From: Lachnospiraceae bacterium OM04-12BH
Lineage (GTDB): Bacteria > Bacillota > Clostridia > Lachnospirales > Lachnospiraceae
Reading direction: 5' to 3'
Assembly: GCA_003490145.1 (NCBI GenBank)
Contig: QULQ01000009.1
Location: 89,804 to 153,803, forward strand
Length of the DNA: 64,000 nt
The position numbers and the translations under genes were made by a program. Shown one piece after another: positions 45,613 through 55,487 of the stretch. Under the pieces are notes generated by a model that saw only the letters and a program-made list of their open reading frames with translations, was not told the origin of the DNA and did no database searches. Every line of letters begins with the position of its first letter. The first letter of the stretch is position 1.

Positions 45613-46059
45613 ATGATTGTACGGACAATGACCATAGAAGATTACCAGGGTGTCCATGATCTGTGGATGACGATTAAAGGCTTTGCCATCCGGAGCATAG
45701 ATGATTCCCGGGAAGGTGTGGAACGTTTTTTAAAGAGAAATCCGGCTACAAGCGTAGTGGCGGAGGAAAACGGAGAGATCGTAGGGAGTATTCTCTGCGG
45801 GCATGATGGCAGAAGAGGATGTCTTTATCATGTCTGTGTCCGTGAGGACTGTCGTATGAGGGGCATTGGAAAGAGTATGGTCGTCAGGTGTATGGAAGAG
45901 CTGGAGAAGGAGAAGATCAGCAAGGTTTCCCTGATCGCCTTTACCGAGAATGACATCGGCAATGCTTTCTGGAAGGAAATCGGCTGGACAAAGCGGGAAG
46001 ATCTGAATTATTATGATTTTGTACTGAACAGGGAAAATATCATCAATTACAATAAATAG
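45613..46059 (+). CDS. GNAT acetyltransferase in the arginine operon
   Basis: The 148-residue single GNAT domain has the acetyl-CoA loop CREDCRMRGIGKSMV and FWKEIGW near the end. It starts 4 bp after proX. A role in N-acetylglutamate formation is tempting because of position, but its length and motifs fit general small-molecule or protein acetyltransferases equally, and the pathway already has ArgJ. Confidence 0.85.
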   Translation: MIVRTMTIEDYQGVHDLWMTIKGFAIRSIDDSREGVERFLKRNPATSVVAEENGEIVGSILCGHDGRRGCLYHVCVREDCRMRGIGKSMVVRCMEELEKEKISKVSLIAFTENDIGNAFWKEIGWTKREDLNYYDFVLNRENIINYNK

Positions 46060-46083
46060 GAAAGCAAGGAGGCAGTTCTTACG

Positions 46084-47307
46084 ATGAAAAAGATTACAGG
46101 CGGTGTTACGGCAGCAAAGGGATTTCAGGCAGCAGCTGTGGCAGCAGGGATCAAATATAAAGACAGGGATGATATGGCGCTGATCTACAGTGAAAGGCCG
46201 TGTGTACTGGCAGGCACCTTTACCAGCAATGTGGTGAAGGCAGCACCGGTGCTGTTTGATAAGAAGGTAGTAGAGGAAAGTCCTTACGGACAGGCAGTTG
46301 TGATCAATGCTGGGATCGCCAATGCCTGCACCGGAAGGGAAGGCTTTTCCTACTGTGAGCAGACAGCGAAGGCAGCGGCGGAGGCACTTTCCATCTCTGA
46401 AAATGCGGTGCTTGTGGCATCCACCGGTGTCATCGGCATGCAGCTTCCCATTGACAGGATCGTAAGCGGTATTAAAAAGCTGACAGAGGGAAAGCAGGGA
46501 GATCTGGAAGCAGGAACGAGAGCGTCCAGGGCGATCATGACAACAGATACGAAGAATAAAGAGGCAGCTGTGCAGATCGAGATCGGCGGCAGGACAGTAA
46601 CTCTTGGAGGTATGTGCAAGGGCTCTGGCATGATCCATCCCAATATGTGCACCATGCTGGCTTTCGTGACAACAGATGCTGTAATCTCCAAAGAGCTGCT
46701 GACAAAGGCAGTGAAGGAGGATGTTGTAGATACCTTTAATATGATCTCCGTAGACGGAGATACTTCTACGAATGATACACTGCTTGTACTGGCAAACGGT
46801 ATGGCAGAGAATCCGGAGATCAGGGAGAACAGCCCGGAATACGAAGCGTTCCGTGAGGCACTCCATGAGATCAATGAAACCCTGGCAAAGAAGATGGCAG
46901 GAGACGGAGAGGGAGCAACCGCTCTTTTTGAAACAAAGGTCATCCATGCATCGTCCAAACAGGATGCCCGTATTCTTGCCAAAGCTGTTATCTGCTCCAG
47001 CCTGACGAAGGCTGCGATCTACGGACATGATGCCAACTGGGGAAGGATCCTGTGCGCCCTTGGCTACAGCGGTGTCATATTTGATCCGGAGAAGATAGAG
47101 CTGTTCTTTGAAAGCAAAGCCGGCCGGATACAGATCTACAAGGACGGTGTGGCAGCAGACTACAGTGAGGAGGAGGCAACAAAGATCCTTTCCGAGCCGG
47201 AGGTTACTGTGGTTGTGGATATGAAGAACGGAGAAGAGAGTGCAACAGCATGGGGCTGTGACCTTACCTATGATTATGTAAAGATCAATGCAGATTACAG
47301 AAGCTGA
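46084..47307 (+). CDS. argJ: Bifunctional ornithine acetyltransferase/N-acetylglutamate synthase
   Basis: The 407-residue ArgJ cleaves itself before Thr-190 in HPNMCTMLAF; the residue before the nucleophile is Cys where Ala is most usual. GTFTSNVVKAAPV and ATGVIG-like STGVIGMQLP form the active site. It moves the acetyl group from acetylornithine to glutamate, closing the acetyl cycle. AGGAGG lies before the ATG. Confidence 0.96.
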   Translation: MKKITGGVTAAKGFQAAAVAAGIKYKDRDDMALIYSERPCVLAGTFTSNVVKAAPVLFDKKVVEESPYGQAVVINAGIANACTGREGFSYCEQTAKAAAEALSISENAVLVASTGVIGMQLPIDRIVSGIKKLTEGKQGDLEAGTRASRAIMTTDTKNKEAAVQIEIGGRTVTLGGMCKGSGMIHPNMCTMLAFVTTDAVISKELLTKAVKEDVVDTFNMISVDGDTSTNDTLLVLANGMAENPEIRENSPEYEAFREALHEINETLAKKMAGDGEGATALFETKVIHASSKQDARILAKAVICSSLTKAAIYGHDANWGRILCALGYSGVIFDPEKIELFFESKAGRIQIYKDGVAADYSEEEATKILSEPEVTVVVDMKNGEESATAWGCDLTYDYVKINADYRS

Positions 47308-47334
47308 CAGTCGGGATTTCAGGGAGATAAGAAC

Positions 47335-48237
47335 ATGGAAAAGGATATGGAGCAGGTATTACGGAAGGCAGAGGTACTGATCGAGGCACTTCCCTACATA
47401 CAGAAATTTAACAGGAAGATCATCGTAGTCAAATATGGCGGTTCAGCCATGAGCAATGAAGAGCTGCAGAAAAATGTCATCAAGGATGTTACCCTTTTGA
47501 AGCTGGTTGGCTTTAAACCGATCATCGTGCATGGCGGCGGCAAGGCCATCAGCAAATGGGTGGGAAAGGTTGGCAAGGAGGCAAAATTTGTGAATGGACT
47601 GCGTGTCACAGATGATGAGACCATGGAGATCGCAGAGATGGTGCTTTCCAGAGTCAATAAGCAGCTTGTGACCATGGTGGAGGAGCTTGGAGTCAAGGCC
47701 GTTGGTATCAGCGGCAAGGATGGCGGACTTCTGCAGGTGGAGAAAAAATATGCAGACGGTCAGGATATCGGTTATGTCGGAAATATCACAAAGGTAGACC
47801 CCAAGCTCCTGTATGATCTGCTGGAGAAGGACTTCCTGCCGATCATTGCACCGATTGGTCTGGATGATCAGTTTGCCACCTATAATATCAATGCAGATGA
47901 TGCGGCCTGTGCGATTGCCAAAGCAATCAGTGCGGACAAGCTGGTATTCCTGACAGATATTGAAGGATTATACAGAGATATTAATGACAAGAGCAGCTTT
48001 ATTTCCAGGATCACAGCTTCCGGCGCAGAGGAGCTGATAGGTGACGGTGTGATCGGCGGCGGTATGCTGCCAAAGCTTGCAAACTGTGCATCCGCTGTGA
48101 AGAACGGTGTCAACAGAGTCCATATTCTTGATGGAAGGATTCCACATTGTCTCCTGCTTGAGATCTTCACTAATTCCGGTGTGGGAACCATGATCCTCAG
48201 AGACGAGGATAAACAGCTCCTGGAGCAGCACGATTAG
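47335..48237 (+). CDS. argB: Acetylglutamate kinase
   Basis: The 300-residue enzyme has [22 protein letters not shown] and TDIEGLYRD, the amino-acid-kinase signatures. It phosphorylates N-acetylglutamate, second step. The N-terminal helix before the kinase fold (~1-18) is the type found in arginine-inhibited hexameric enzymes, so feedback inhibition by arginine is likely. Confidence 0.96.
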   Translation: MEKDMEQVLRKAEVLIEALPYIQKFNRKIIVVKYGGSAMSNEELQKNVIKDVTLLKLVGFKPIIVHGGGKAISKWVGKVGKEAKFVNGLRVTDDETMEIAEMVLSRVNKQLVTMVEELGVKAVGISGKDGGLLQVEKKYADGQDIGYVGNITKVDPKLLYDLLEKDFLPIIAPIGLDDQFATYNINADDAACAIAKAISADKLVFLTDIEGLYRDINDKSSFISRITASGAEELIGDGVIGGGMLPKLANCASAVKNGVNRVHILDGRIPHCLLLEIFTNSGVGTMILRDEDKQLLEQHD

Positions 48238-48262
48238 GCAGAAAGAAAGGACACAGGCAGAC

Positions 48263-49453
48263 ATGGAATCAATGAAGCAATATATAGAGGATGCAGAGGC
48301 AGCACTTCTTCATACGTATAACCGTTTTCAGGTAGTGCTGGATAAGGGAGAAGGCGTTTACCTTTATGACATGGAAGGAAAGAAATATCTGGATTTCTGT
48401 GCGGGGATAGCCGTATTTGCCCTTGGCTATGGAAATAAGATTTACAATGATGCCCTGAAAGAGCAGATCGACAAGGTGATCCATACTTCCAATTATTATT
48501 ATAATATACCGGCTATTGAAGCTGCCAAAAAGCTGAAAAAGATTTCCGGGATGGACAGAGTGTTTTTCACAAACAGCGGGGCAGAGTCTATTGAAGGAGC
48601 CATTAAGGCGGCAAGAAAATATGCTTATCTGAAGGACGGAAGAACAGACCATGAGATCATTGCCATGGAGCATTCCTTCCATGGAAGGACTATGGGGGCT
48701 CTTTCTGTTACAGGCAATAAAAAATACCGGGAAGCCTTTGAACCCATGATCGGAAATATCCGCTTTGCCACATTAAATGATTTTCAGAGTGTTCTGGATC
48801 AGGTGACAGATAAGACCTGTGCGATCCTGTTTGAAACGGTACAGGGAGAGGGCGGCATTTATCCTGCCACAGAAGAGTTTATGAAGCAGGTAAAGGCGCT
48901 GTGCGAGGAAAGGGACATTCTGATGATCCTTGACGAGATCCAGTGCGGTATGGGAAGATGCGGTGAGTATTATGCATGGCAGAGATATGGCATTAAGCCG
49001 GATATCATGACAAGTGCCAAGGCGCTTGGCTGCGGTGTGCCGGTAGGTGCTTTTATGATGACAGAAAAGGTGGCTGCCCATTCTCTTACAAGCGGTGACC
49101 ACGGAACGACCTATGGAGGAAATCCTCTTGCGGGTGCAGCTATCAATGCGGTACTTGATTTATTTGAGGAGAACCATATAATAGAACATGTGAACCAGAT
49201 CGGAGATTATCTGGCAAATCGCCTTGACGAACTGGTTGATAAGTATGATTTCATCACGGAACGCAGAGGTGTCAAGCTGATGCAGGGACTTGTATTTGAC
49301 AGGCCAGTAGGTGATATCATAGGGAAAGCCCTGGAAAAGGGACTGATATTGATAAACGCAGGACCGAATATCATCCGTTTTGTACCGCCTCTTGTCATTG
49401 AAGAGGAGCATGTGGACAAAATGATTGAGATTCTGACGTCCTGTCTGCAGTAA
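48263..49453 (+). CDS. argD: Acetylornithine aminotransferase
   Basis: The 396-residue PLP enzyme (class III) has FTNSGAESIEGAIKAARKY, DEIQCGMGRCG and the Schiff-base Lys in SAKALGCGVPVGA. It makes acetylornithine from the semialdehyde and glutamate, fourth step. It is the last arginine gene; the operon may continue to the solute-binding-like gene 14 bp on. Confidence 0.95.
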   Translation: MESMKQYIEDAEAALLHTYNRFQVVLDKGEGVYLYDMEGKKYLDFCAGIAVFALGYGNKIYNDALKEQIDKVIHTSNYYYNIPAIEAAKKLKKISGMDRVFFTNSGAESIEGAIKAARKYAYLKDGRTDHEIIAMEHSFHGRTMGALSVTGNKKYREAFEPMIGNIRFATLNDFQSVLDQVTDKTCAILFETVQGEGGIYPATEEFMKQVKALCEERDILMILDEIQCGMGRCGEYYAWQRYGIKPDIMTSAKALGCGVPVGAFMMTEKVAAHSLTSGDHGTTYGGNPLAGAAINAVLDLFEENHIIEHVNQIGDYLANRLDELVDKYDFITERRGVKLMQGLVFDRPVGDIIGKALEKGLILINAGPNIIRFVPPLVIEEEHVDKMIEILTSCLQ

Positions 49454-49467
49454 ATGGAGTATGATTT

Positions 49468-50991
49468 ATGGGTTTTAAGAAACGACTGGCGGCTGCACTT
49501 CTTCTTGCAGCCGTTGCTTTTCTGACTTTTGGAATTGCCAGATCAGGCATGCAGGTCAGTGAAAAACAGGAAGAAAAATTTCCTGCTTTTACAGGAGAAA
49601 AGGATACACTGTATCTCTGGTATACAGACGAGGCACTGACCTCTTATCTTACCAGCGCAGCAGTTACGTACAATGAAAATCATGATGTAAGGATCGTGCC
49701 GGTGCTGCAGTCCGGACCGGAATATCTGGAGCAGATCAATGCTGCTTCCCTTTCCGGAGAGGAGCTGCCGGATCTGTATATCCTCAGCCATGATTCACTG
49801 GAAAAGGCTTATCTGGCAGGACTAGCAGAGGAGGTAAGGCTTCGTGAAAGGACATCCCTTAGGGATACCTACAGGGATACAGGACTTTCAGCAGCTACTT
49901 ATCAGGGAAAGGTGATCGGATATCCTTTTTATTTTGAAACAAGTGCGCTTCTCTATAATAAAACATATCTGGAGGATCTGGCAGAGAGTCGGCTTCAGGC
50001 AGAGGCAGATATAGCGGCAGGAGAAGAAGCACAGCAGCAGGCGGATGCCGGAAATGTCACACAGGACACAGCAGAGGAAACGCCTTCCTTTTCGGATGAA
50101 GAGATTGAGGCAAGGGTACAGGAGCTCATCCCAAAGACACTGGAGGATATGAAGACCTTTGCTGACAGCTATGATGCACCGGAAGCGGTAGAGGGTGTCT
50201 TCAAATGGGATGTGACAGATATTTTCTACAATTATTTCTTTATTGGCAATGCGATTGAGATGGGTGGAGCTGCTGGAGATGATATTTCACAGATTGACAT
50301 TTATAATCTGAATGCTATCCGGAATATGAGAGCCTATGAGGAACTGAACCAGTTCTTTTCCATAGATACCAGTGAGATCAGTTATGAGAGCGTGATCCAT
50401 GAATTTATGGAAGGCAGGCAGGTATTTACAGTAGCAACCTCAGATGTGGTCGGTACACTGGAGCAGGCAGAGGAGGATGGCAGCTTCCCTTATGAATATG
50501 GGATCGCCCTTCTTCCTGATATTGATGCAGACAGGGAGACAAAGCCGCTTTCCATGACGCAGTGTGTAGTAGTGAACGGTTATGGGACGCATCAGGAGGA
50601 TGCCAATGATTTTGCCTTTTTCCTGACAGCAGGATACAATGAAAGTCTTTATGCAAGAAGCGGCAAGGTATCGGCTGCAAGAGATGCAGATTACGGAAAT
50701 GAGGCGCTTTCCATGTTTGCAGAAGCCTATGATAATTCTGTGGCCATGCCGAAAATGATCGAAACCAGTAATTTCTGGGTATTGCTTGAACGCGTATTTT
50801 CCCAGGTATGGAATGGAACTGATGCAAATGACGCACTGAAGGAATTGTCGGAGCAGATCATGCAGCAGGTGACCGGACGGGAGTATGAAGAAGTTTATAT
50901 CGAAGATGTGCAGGAAGAAACAGATGTAGAGTATCTGGATGAAGAATACTATACGGAGGAAGCACAGAAGGAAGGGCAGGCGGAAGAATAG
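49468..50991 (+). CDS. Extracellular solute-binding-like protein
   Basis: The 507-residue protein has an N-terminal membrane segment (LAAALLLAAVAFLTFGIA) without a lipobox Cys, so it is a signal anchor or a cleaved peptide. The body (~45-470) has the family-1 solute-binding layout (DTLYLWYTDEALTSYL, LPDLYILSHDSLEKAY). A Glu/Gln/Ala-rich insert lies at ~172-212, and the C-terminal tail is very acidic. No permease or ATPase gene is near, so it may not serve an ABC importer. Confidence 0.75.
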   Translation: MGFKKRLAAALLLAAVAFLTFGIARSGMQVSEKQEEKFPAFTGEKDTLYLWYTDEALTSYLTSAAVTYNENHDVRIVPVLQSGPEYLEQINAASLSGEELPDLYILSHDSLEKAYLAGLAEEVRLRERTSLRDTYRDTGLSAATYQGKVIGYPFYFETSALLYNKTYLEDLAESRLQAEADIAAGEEAQQQADAGNVTQDTAEETPSFSDEEIEARVQELIPKTLEDMKTFADSYDAPEAVEGVFKWDVTDIFYNYFFIGNAIEMGGAAGDDISQIDIYNLNAIRNMRAYEELNQFFSIDTSEISYESVIHEFMEGRQVFTVATSDVVGTLEQAEEDGSFPYEYGIALLPDIDADRETKPLSMTQCVVVNGYGTHQEDANDFAFFLTAGYNESLYARSGKVSAARDADYGNEALSMFAEAYDNSVAMPKMIETSNFWVLLERVFSQVWNGTDANDALKELSEQIMQQVTGREYEEVYIEDVQEETDVEYLDEEYYTEEAQKEGQAEE

Positions 50992-51069
50992 CGGATCAGA
51001 CAGACTGATTATGTATAAAATCCAGCCATACAGGATACATTACGGATAAAAACGTAAGGAGATTCTGAT

Positions 51070-51501
51070 ATGGTTGGATTTTTGATTGCGGTAATTTCCG
51101 GAGCATTGATGAGTGTACAGGGAGTTTTTAATACAGGTGTCACGAAATCGTCCAGTATCTGGGTGGCCAGTGCCTTTGTCCAGCTTTCTGCCCTCATCGT
51201 CTGTCTCTGTGCCTGGCTGTTTACAGACAGGACTTCTTTTGTGACGCTTACGAGGGTAGAACCGAAGTATATGCTCCTTGGAGGCGCCATAGGGGCATTT
51301 ATCACCTATACAGTGATCCGCAGTATGGAAATGCTCGGACCGGCAAGAGCGGTCATGCTGATCGTGACTGCCCAGCTTCTTGCTGCCTATATGATTGAAC
51401 TGTTTGGCATTTTTGGCGTGGAGAAGCAGCCCTTTTCTTTCAGAAGGATGATCGGAATGGCAGCTGCTATTGTGGGAATAGTGGTATTTAAATGGGAATA
51501 A
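51070..51501 (+). CDS. YdcZ-type small transporter (DMT superfamily)
   Basis: The 143 residues form four to five membrane helices starting MVGFLIAVISGALMSVQGVF, matching the DMT_YdcZ family, usually found as single or paired half-size transporters. AAGGAG lies before the ATG. The substrate is unknown. Confidence 0.8.
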   Translation: MVGFLIAVISGALMSVQGVFNTGVTKSSSIWVASAFVQLSALIVCLCAWLFTDRTSFVTLTRVEPKYMLLGGAIGAFITYTVIRSMEMLGPARAVMLIVTAQLLAAYMIELFGIFGVEKQPFSFRRMIGMAAAIVGIVVFKWE

Positions 51502-51614
51502 GGTCATATTTTTATGTTGTCAATACCACTTGCGCAACCTGTGAAAAACCTTTACAATATTAATCAGTCGTGATACAGGGGGCCTTTTTGTCATGTGCAG
51601 GAAGGAGTAGAACG

Positions 51615-52265
51615 ATGAAAAAGAAACATAAGATATTGCTTGGTATGCTGGTTCTTGCCGGGTGTCTGCTTTTTGGATGTGAGAAGCGCAGGACTGAGCT
51701 TTTTTCGGAAGAAAAGCAGGATACGGTATCAGAGACTCTGGATGCATCAGGCCAGGAGGAACAGGAGCTGCAGAGCAGTCAGCAGATAACTGCCAGCCAG
51801 ACTGTATTTGTGCATGTCTGTGGAGCTGTGGAGAACCCGGGTGTTTATGAACTTGCAGGGGATGCGAGGGTGTATCAGGCGGTAGAAGCAGCCGGTGGAT
51901 TTTTGCCGGAGGCCTGTGAGGAATATGTGAACCAGGCCGGGGCACTTACCGATGGAACGCGGCTTTATATTCCGACAGAGGACGAGGTCAGAGAGCTTTC
52001 GCAGGCAGGAAAGGATACGCTGACAGAAGAGCTTCTTTTGCAGTCTGATAGTGAAACAGACCCGGCAGACGGACTTGTGAATATCAATACGGCATCGATG
52101 GAGGAGCTGTGTACACTTCCCGGGATCGGAGAAGGAAAAGCCAGGCATATTATCAGTTACAGAGAAAGTACAGGAAAATTTGAACAGATAGAGGATATTA
52201 TGAAGGTAGAAGGGATCAAGGAAGGTCTTTTTGGAAAGATCAGGGATCTTATTACTGCCGGATGA
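51615..52265 (+). CDS. comEA: ComEA-type DNA-binding protein
   Basis: The 216-residue protein starts at ATG 51615 after AAGGAG. A signal segment with Cys in LLFGCEKR may be lipidated. The SLBB domain lies at ~64-125 (VFVHVCGAVENPGVYEL) and the double helix-hairpin-helix at ~155-216 (VNINTASMEELCTLPGIGEG, VEGIKEGLFGKI). It binds incoming DNA on the outer face of the membrane for transformation and works with ComEC, encoded 3.2 kb downstream. Confidence 0.93.
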   Translation: MKKKHKILLGMLVLAGCLLFGCEKRRTELFSEEKQDTVSETLDASGQEEQELQSSQQITASQTVFVHVCGAVENPGVYELAGDARVYQAVEAAGGFLPEACEEYVNQAGALTDGTRLYIPTEDEVRELSQAGKDTLTEELLLQSDSETDPADGLVNINTASMEELCTLPGIGEGKARHIISYRESTGKFEQIEDIMKVEGIKEGLFGKIRDLITAG

Positions 52266-52314
52266 TTCAGTGTGGAATCGGAAAGCCGCAGAAGCGGCAG
52301 AAAAAGAGGGAAAG

Positions 52315-52995
52315 ATGGCGAAGAAGGTTTTGGTTGTGGACGATGAGAAGCTGATCGTAAAGGGAATCAGGTTCAGTCTGGAACAGGACGGTATGGAAGT
52401 GGAATGTGCCTATGACGGAGAAGAGGCACTGCAGAAGATAAAGGATACAGAATATGATATTGTACTGCTGGATGTGATGCTTCCAAGGCTGACAGGGTTT
52501 GAGGTGTGTCAGCAGGTCAGGGAGTTTTCTTCTGTGCCGATTGTCATGCTGACAGCCAAGGGTGAGGATATGGATAAGATCCTCGGACTTGAGTACGGTG
52601 CAGACGATTATATTACGAAGCCGTTCAATATTCTGGAGGTAAAGGCAAGACTGAAGGCCATTATGAGACGGACCGCACCGAAGACAAAGGAAGAAACGAA
52701 GATCATAGAGCGGGGAGATATGCGTCTTGACTGCGACGGAAGAAGGGTATATGTAGCAGGCAGGGAGATCAATCTGACAGCCAAGGAATTTGAACTGCTG
52801 GAGCTTCTCATCCTGAATCCCAACAAGGTATACAGCAGGGAAGCACTTCTTAAGCTGGTATGGGGTACAGACTATCCGGGAGATGTAAGAACCGTGGATG
52901 TGCATATCCGTCGTCTGCGTGAAAAAATTGAGGAAAATCCCAGCGAGCCCAGATATGTACATACCAAGTGGGGTGTTGGGTATTACTTTGCCTAG
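52315..52995 (+). CDS. OmpR/PhoB-family response regulator
   Basis: The 226-residue protein has a receiver with acidic pocket VVDDE, Asp-53 in LLDVMLP and Lys in YITKPFN. The winged-helix output domain (~128-225) shows TAKEFELLELLILNPNKVYS and RTVDVHIRRLREKIE. ATG 52315 was chosen as the start of the receiver strand. It pairs with the kinase that begins 9 bp after its stop. Confidence 0.95.
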   Translation: MAKKVLVVDDEKLIVKGIRFSLEQDGMEVECAYDGEEALQKIKDTEYDIVLLDVMLPRLTGFEVCQQVREFSSVPIVMLTAKGEDMDKILGLEYGADDYITKPFNILEVKARLKAIMRRTAPKTKEETKIIERGDMRLDCDGRRVYVAGREINLTAKEFELLELLILNPNKVYSREALLKLVWGTDYPGDVRTVDVHIRRLREKIEENPSEPRYVHTKWGVGYYFA

Positions 52996-53004
52996 AGGAC
53001 AGCT

Positions 53005-54486
53005 ATGAAAAGGAAAATCACTGCTTTTTTGAAGAAACTTGGAATCTGGCGAAGCCTGAAGGTACGCCTGTTTCTGATCATTCTCTTAATGGGGCTTGTT
53101 CCCGCCTATATTATCAAGGCAGGAATTCTACAGAATTATGAAGCAAGAGCTGTTGACGTGCGGCAGTCGGATGTCCAGAATCAGTTAAAGATCATTGCCA
53201 ATCATCTGATCACCTATAATTATCTGCAGGACACATCTTCTGAGGTTATCAATGCAGAGCTCGAACAGCTGTCCAATCTTTACAGTGGCCGTGTACTGAT
53301 CATAAACGGCAATCTGAAAATCATCAAAGATACCTATGGAATCAGTGAAGGGAAAACCATTATATCAGAGGAAGTCATTAAATGTCTGAAGGGGACAGGG
53401 ATGTCCAAGTATGACAGGAATAATGGCTTTATTGAGATTACCACACCGATCACGGAAACAGTAACGGCAGAAAATCAGACAGAGGGTATGCCAGAGGGAA
53501 CGGAGCTGACAAGAGGTGTTATGCTGACCAGTGTTTCTACGGATATCATCATGGCAACCATGGATGTGCTGAACCGGAAAGCACTGATCCTGGAGATCAT
53601 TATGGTAGTAGTTGTATTTGCTATTGCGGGGGTTCTGGCAAATGTACTGATCAGGCCGTTTGACCGGATCACAAAGGCGATTATGGAGATCGGAAACGGG
53701 CATATGGATGGAGATATTTCTGTACCGACTTACCAGGAAACAGAGCATATTTCTAATGCGTTTAACCTTTTACATAATCAGATGATGAACATAGACAGCT
53801 CCAGGCAGGATTTTGTAGCGAATGTATCCCACGAGCTGAAAACACCTATCACGTCTGTCAAGGTGCTGGCTGATTCCCTTCTTGCGCAGCAGGATGTGCC
53901 GGCGGAATTATACCGGGAATTCCTTGAGGATATTGCAGAGGAGATCGAACGGGAGGATAAGATCATCAATGATCTGCTGGCGCTTGTAAAAATGGACAAG
54001 TCAGCGGCTGAACTGAATATTACCAGTGTCAATATGAATGAGCTGGCTGAGATCATTTTAAAAAGAATGCGTCCCATTGCAAGAAAAAGGGATATAGAGC
54101 TTCTGCTTGTCAGTACCAGAGAGGTTACCGCCGAGATAGATGAAGTGAAAATGTCACTGATCCTTACGAACCTTATAGAAAATGCCATTAAATACAATAA
54201 AGAACACGGAAAGGTGACTGTGACACTGGATGCTGATCACCAGTATTTTACCATTACAGTAGAAGATACAGGAATTGGTATTCCGGAGGAGTCGTTAAAC
54301 AGGATCTATGACAGGTTTTACCGGGTGGATAAGTCTCATTCCAGGGAGATCGGGGGAACCGGACTCGGACTTGCCATCACGAAAAATGCCGTACAGCTTC
54401 ACAGAGGATCCATCAAAGTGGAAAGTACCTTTGGCGAAGGTACCAGATTTCTTGTGAAGATCCCGCTGACACACAGTCTGCTGTAG
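53005..54486 (+). CDS. Sensor histidine kinase
   Basis: The 493-residue protein has two membrane segments (~19-40 and ~193-215) around an outer domain of ~150 residues, then HAMP (~216-268). HisKA has His-276 in VSHELKTPITS, and HATPase has NLIENAIKYN, EDTGIGIPEE and GGTGLGLAI. It phosphorylates the adjacent regulator. The outer domain has no recognised ligand fold. Its setting between comEA and comEC suggests it may respond to envelope state or control these genes. Confidence 0.94.
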   Translation: MKRKITAFLKKLGIWRSLKVRLFLIILLMGLVPAYIIKAGILQNYEARAVDVRQSDVQNQLKIIANHLITYNYLQDTSSEVINAELEQLSNLYSGRVLIINGNLKIIKDTYGISEGKTIISEEVIKCLKGTGMSKYDRNNGFIEITTPITETVTAENQTEGMPEGTELTRGVMLTSVSTDIIMATMDVLNRKALILEIIMVVVVFAIAGVLANVLIRPFDRITKAIMEIGNGHMDGDISVPTYQETEHISNAFNLLHNQMMNIDSSRQDFVANVSHELKTPITSVKVLADSLLAQQDVPAELYREFLEDIAEEIEREDKIINDLLALVKMDKSAAELNITSVNMNELAEIILKRMRPIARKRDIELLLVSTREVTAEIDEVKMSLILTNLIENAIKYNKEHGKVTVTLDADHQYFTITVEDTGIGIPEESLNRIYDRFYRVDKSHSREIGGTGLGLAITKNAVQLHRGSIKVESTFGEGTRFLVKIPLTHSLL

Positions 54487-54497
54487 AGGAGTTTTTT

Positions 54498-55454
54498 ATG
54501 AAAAGATTAACGGGCAAAATGACTATTCTGGTCTGCTTCTTTTGTATGCTGTTTCTTTTTTTGATAACAGGATGCGGCAAAGAGAAGGAAGAAAAGAATC
54601 AGTACCATTATAAAGTATATTATGTAAACCATGACAGAACCGGTGTGATCTCCGAGGACTATGTGACAGAGAACACAGACGTAGGCAGCCTTCTTGAAGA
54701 ACTGGTCACGCAGCTTGGAACGGTGCCGGAAAAGCTCCAGTATCATGCACCGTTGGCAGGCAGCTTTGAGCTGTTATCCATGCAGCTTAAGGACGGACAG
54801 CTGATCCTGGATTTTAATACAGCCTACCGGGAACAGGAAATGATCACAGAGATCCTGAACCGGGCATCTATCGTAAGAACGCTTTCCCAGGTGAAGGATG
54901 TGCAGTATGTTTCCTTTCTGGTGGAGGGAGAGCCTTTTGTGGATGCTTCCGGGAGTGTTGTGGGTGTTATGAGTGCAGATACCTTTATCGATAATGCGGG
55001 AAATGAGATCAATACTTACGAAAAAGTGAAGCTTCAGCTGTATTTTGCTGATGAAGATGGGACAGGGCTTCAGGCAGTCAGCCGCACGAAGGTCTATAAC
55101 AGTAATATTTCACTGGAGCGGCTTGTCATGGAAGAACTGATCGCAGGACCACAGGCAGATGATACCGGACTTGCTGCAGGAAGAAAAGATGGACCGGTCA
55201 TAAATCCGGCAACCAAAATTGTCAGTGTAGCAGTCCGTGATGGCATTTGTTATGTTAATCTGGATGACAGTTTTCTGAATCAGATCTATAATGTCACACC
55301 GGAAGTAACAATCTATGCGATCACCAATTCTCTGATCGAGCTGACCGGTGTGAATAAGGTGCAGATTTCCGTGAACGGAGAAACCAGCGTGAATTACAGG
55401 GAAAATATCAATCTGTCTACGGTATTTGAACGGAATCTGGATATGGTGAAATAA
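54498..55454 (+). CDS. GerMN-domain lipoprotein
   Basis: The 318-residue protein has a signal peptide and lipobox FLITGCG (Cys ~25). Two GerMN-like halves follow, at ~45-160 (LLEELVTQLGTVPEKLQYHA, ADTFIDNAGNEIN) and ~175-310 (VMEELIAGPQADDTGL, INPATKIVSVAVRDGICYVN). GerM is needed in Bacillus sporulation and germination; lipoproteins with this domain often accompany a two-component system as a modulator of the kinase. It lies 11 bp after the kinase gene. Confidence 0.88.
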   Translation: MKRLTGKMTILVCFFCMLFLFLITGCGKEKEEKNQYHYKVYYVNHDRTGVISEDYVTENTDVGSLLEELVTQLGTVPEKLQYHAPLAGSFELLSMQLKDGQLILDFNTAYREQEMITEILNRASIVRTLSQVKDVQYVSFLVEGEPFVDASGSVVGVMSADTFIDNAGNEINTYEKVKLQLYFADEDGTGLQAVSRTKVYNSNISLERLVMEELIAGPQADDTGLAAGRKDGPVINPATKIVSVAVRDGICYVNLDDSFLNQIYNVTPEVTIYAITNSLIELTGVNKVQISVNGETSVNYRENINLSTVFERNLDMVK

Positions 55455-55487
55455 CAGTATCAGGAGAAAATCAGATAAAGGAGGAGC

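Noticed and set aside
45730..47028. 432-codon minus-strand frame over the GNAT gene and argJ
   Set aside because: Antisense to two intact genes of a conserved operon and very rich in Cys and His, as shadow frames are.
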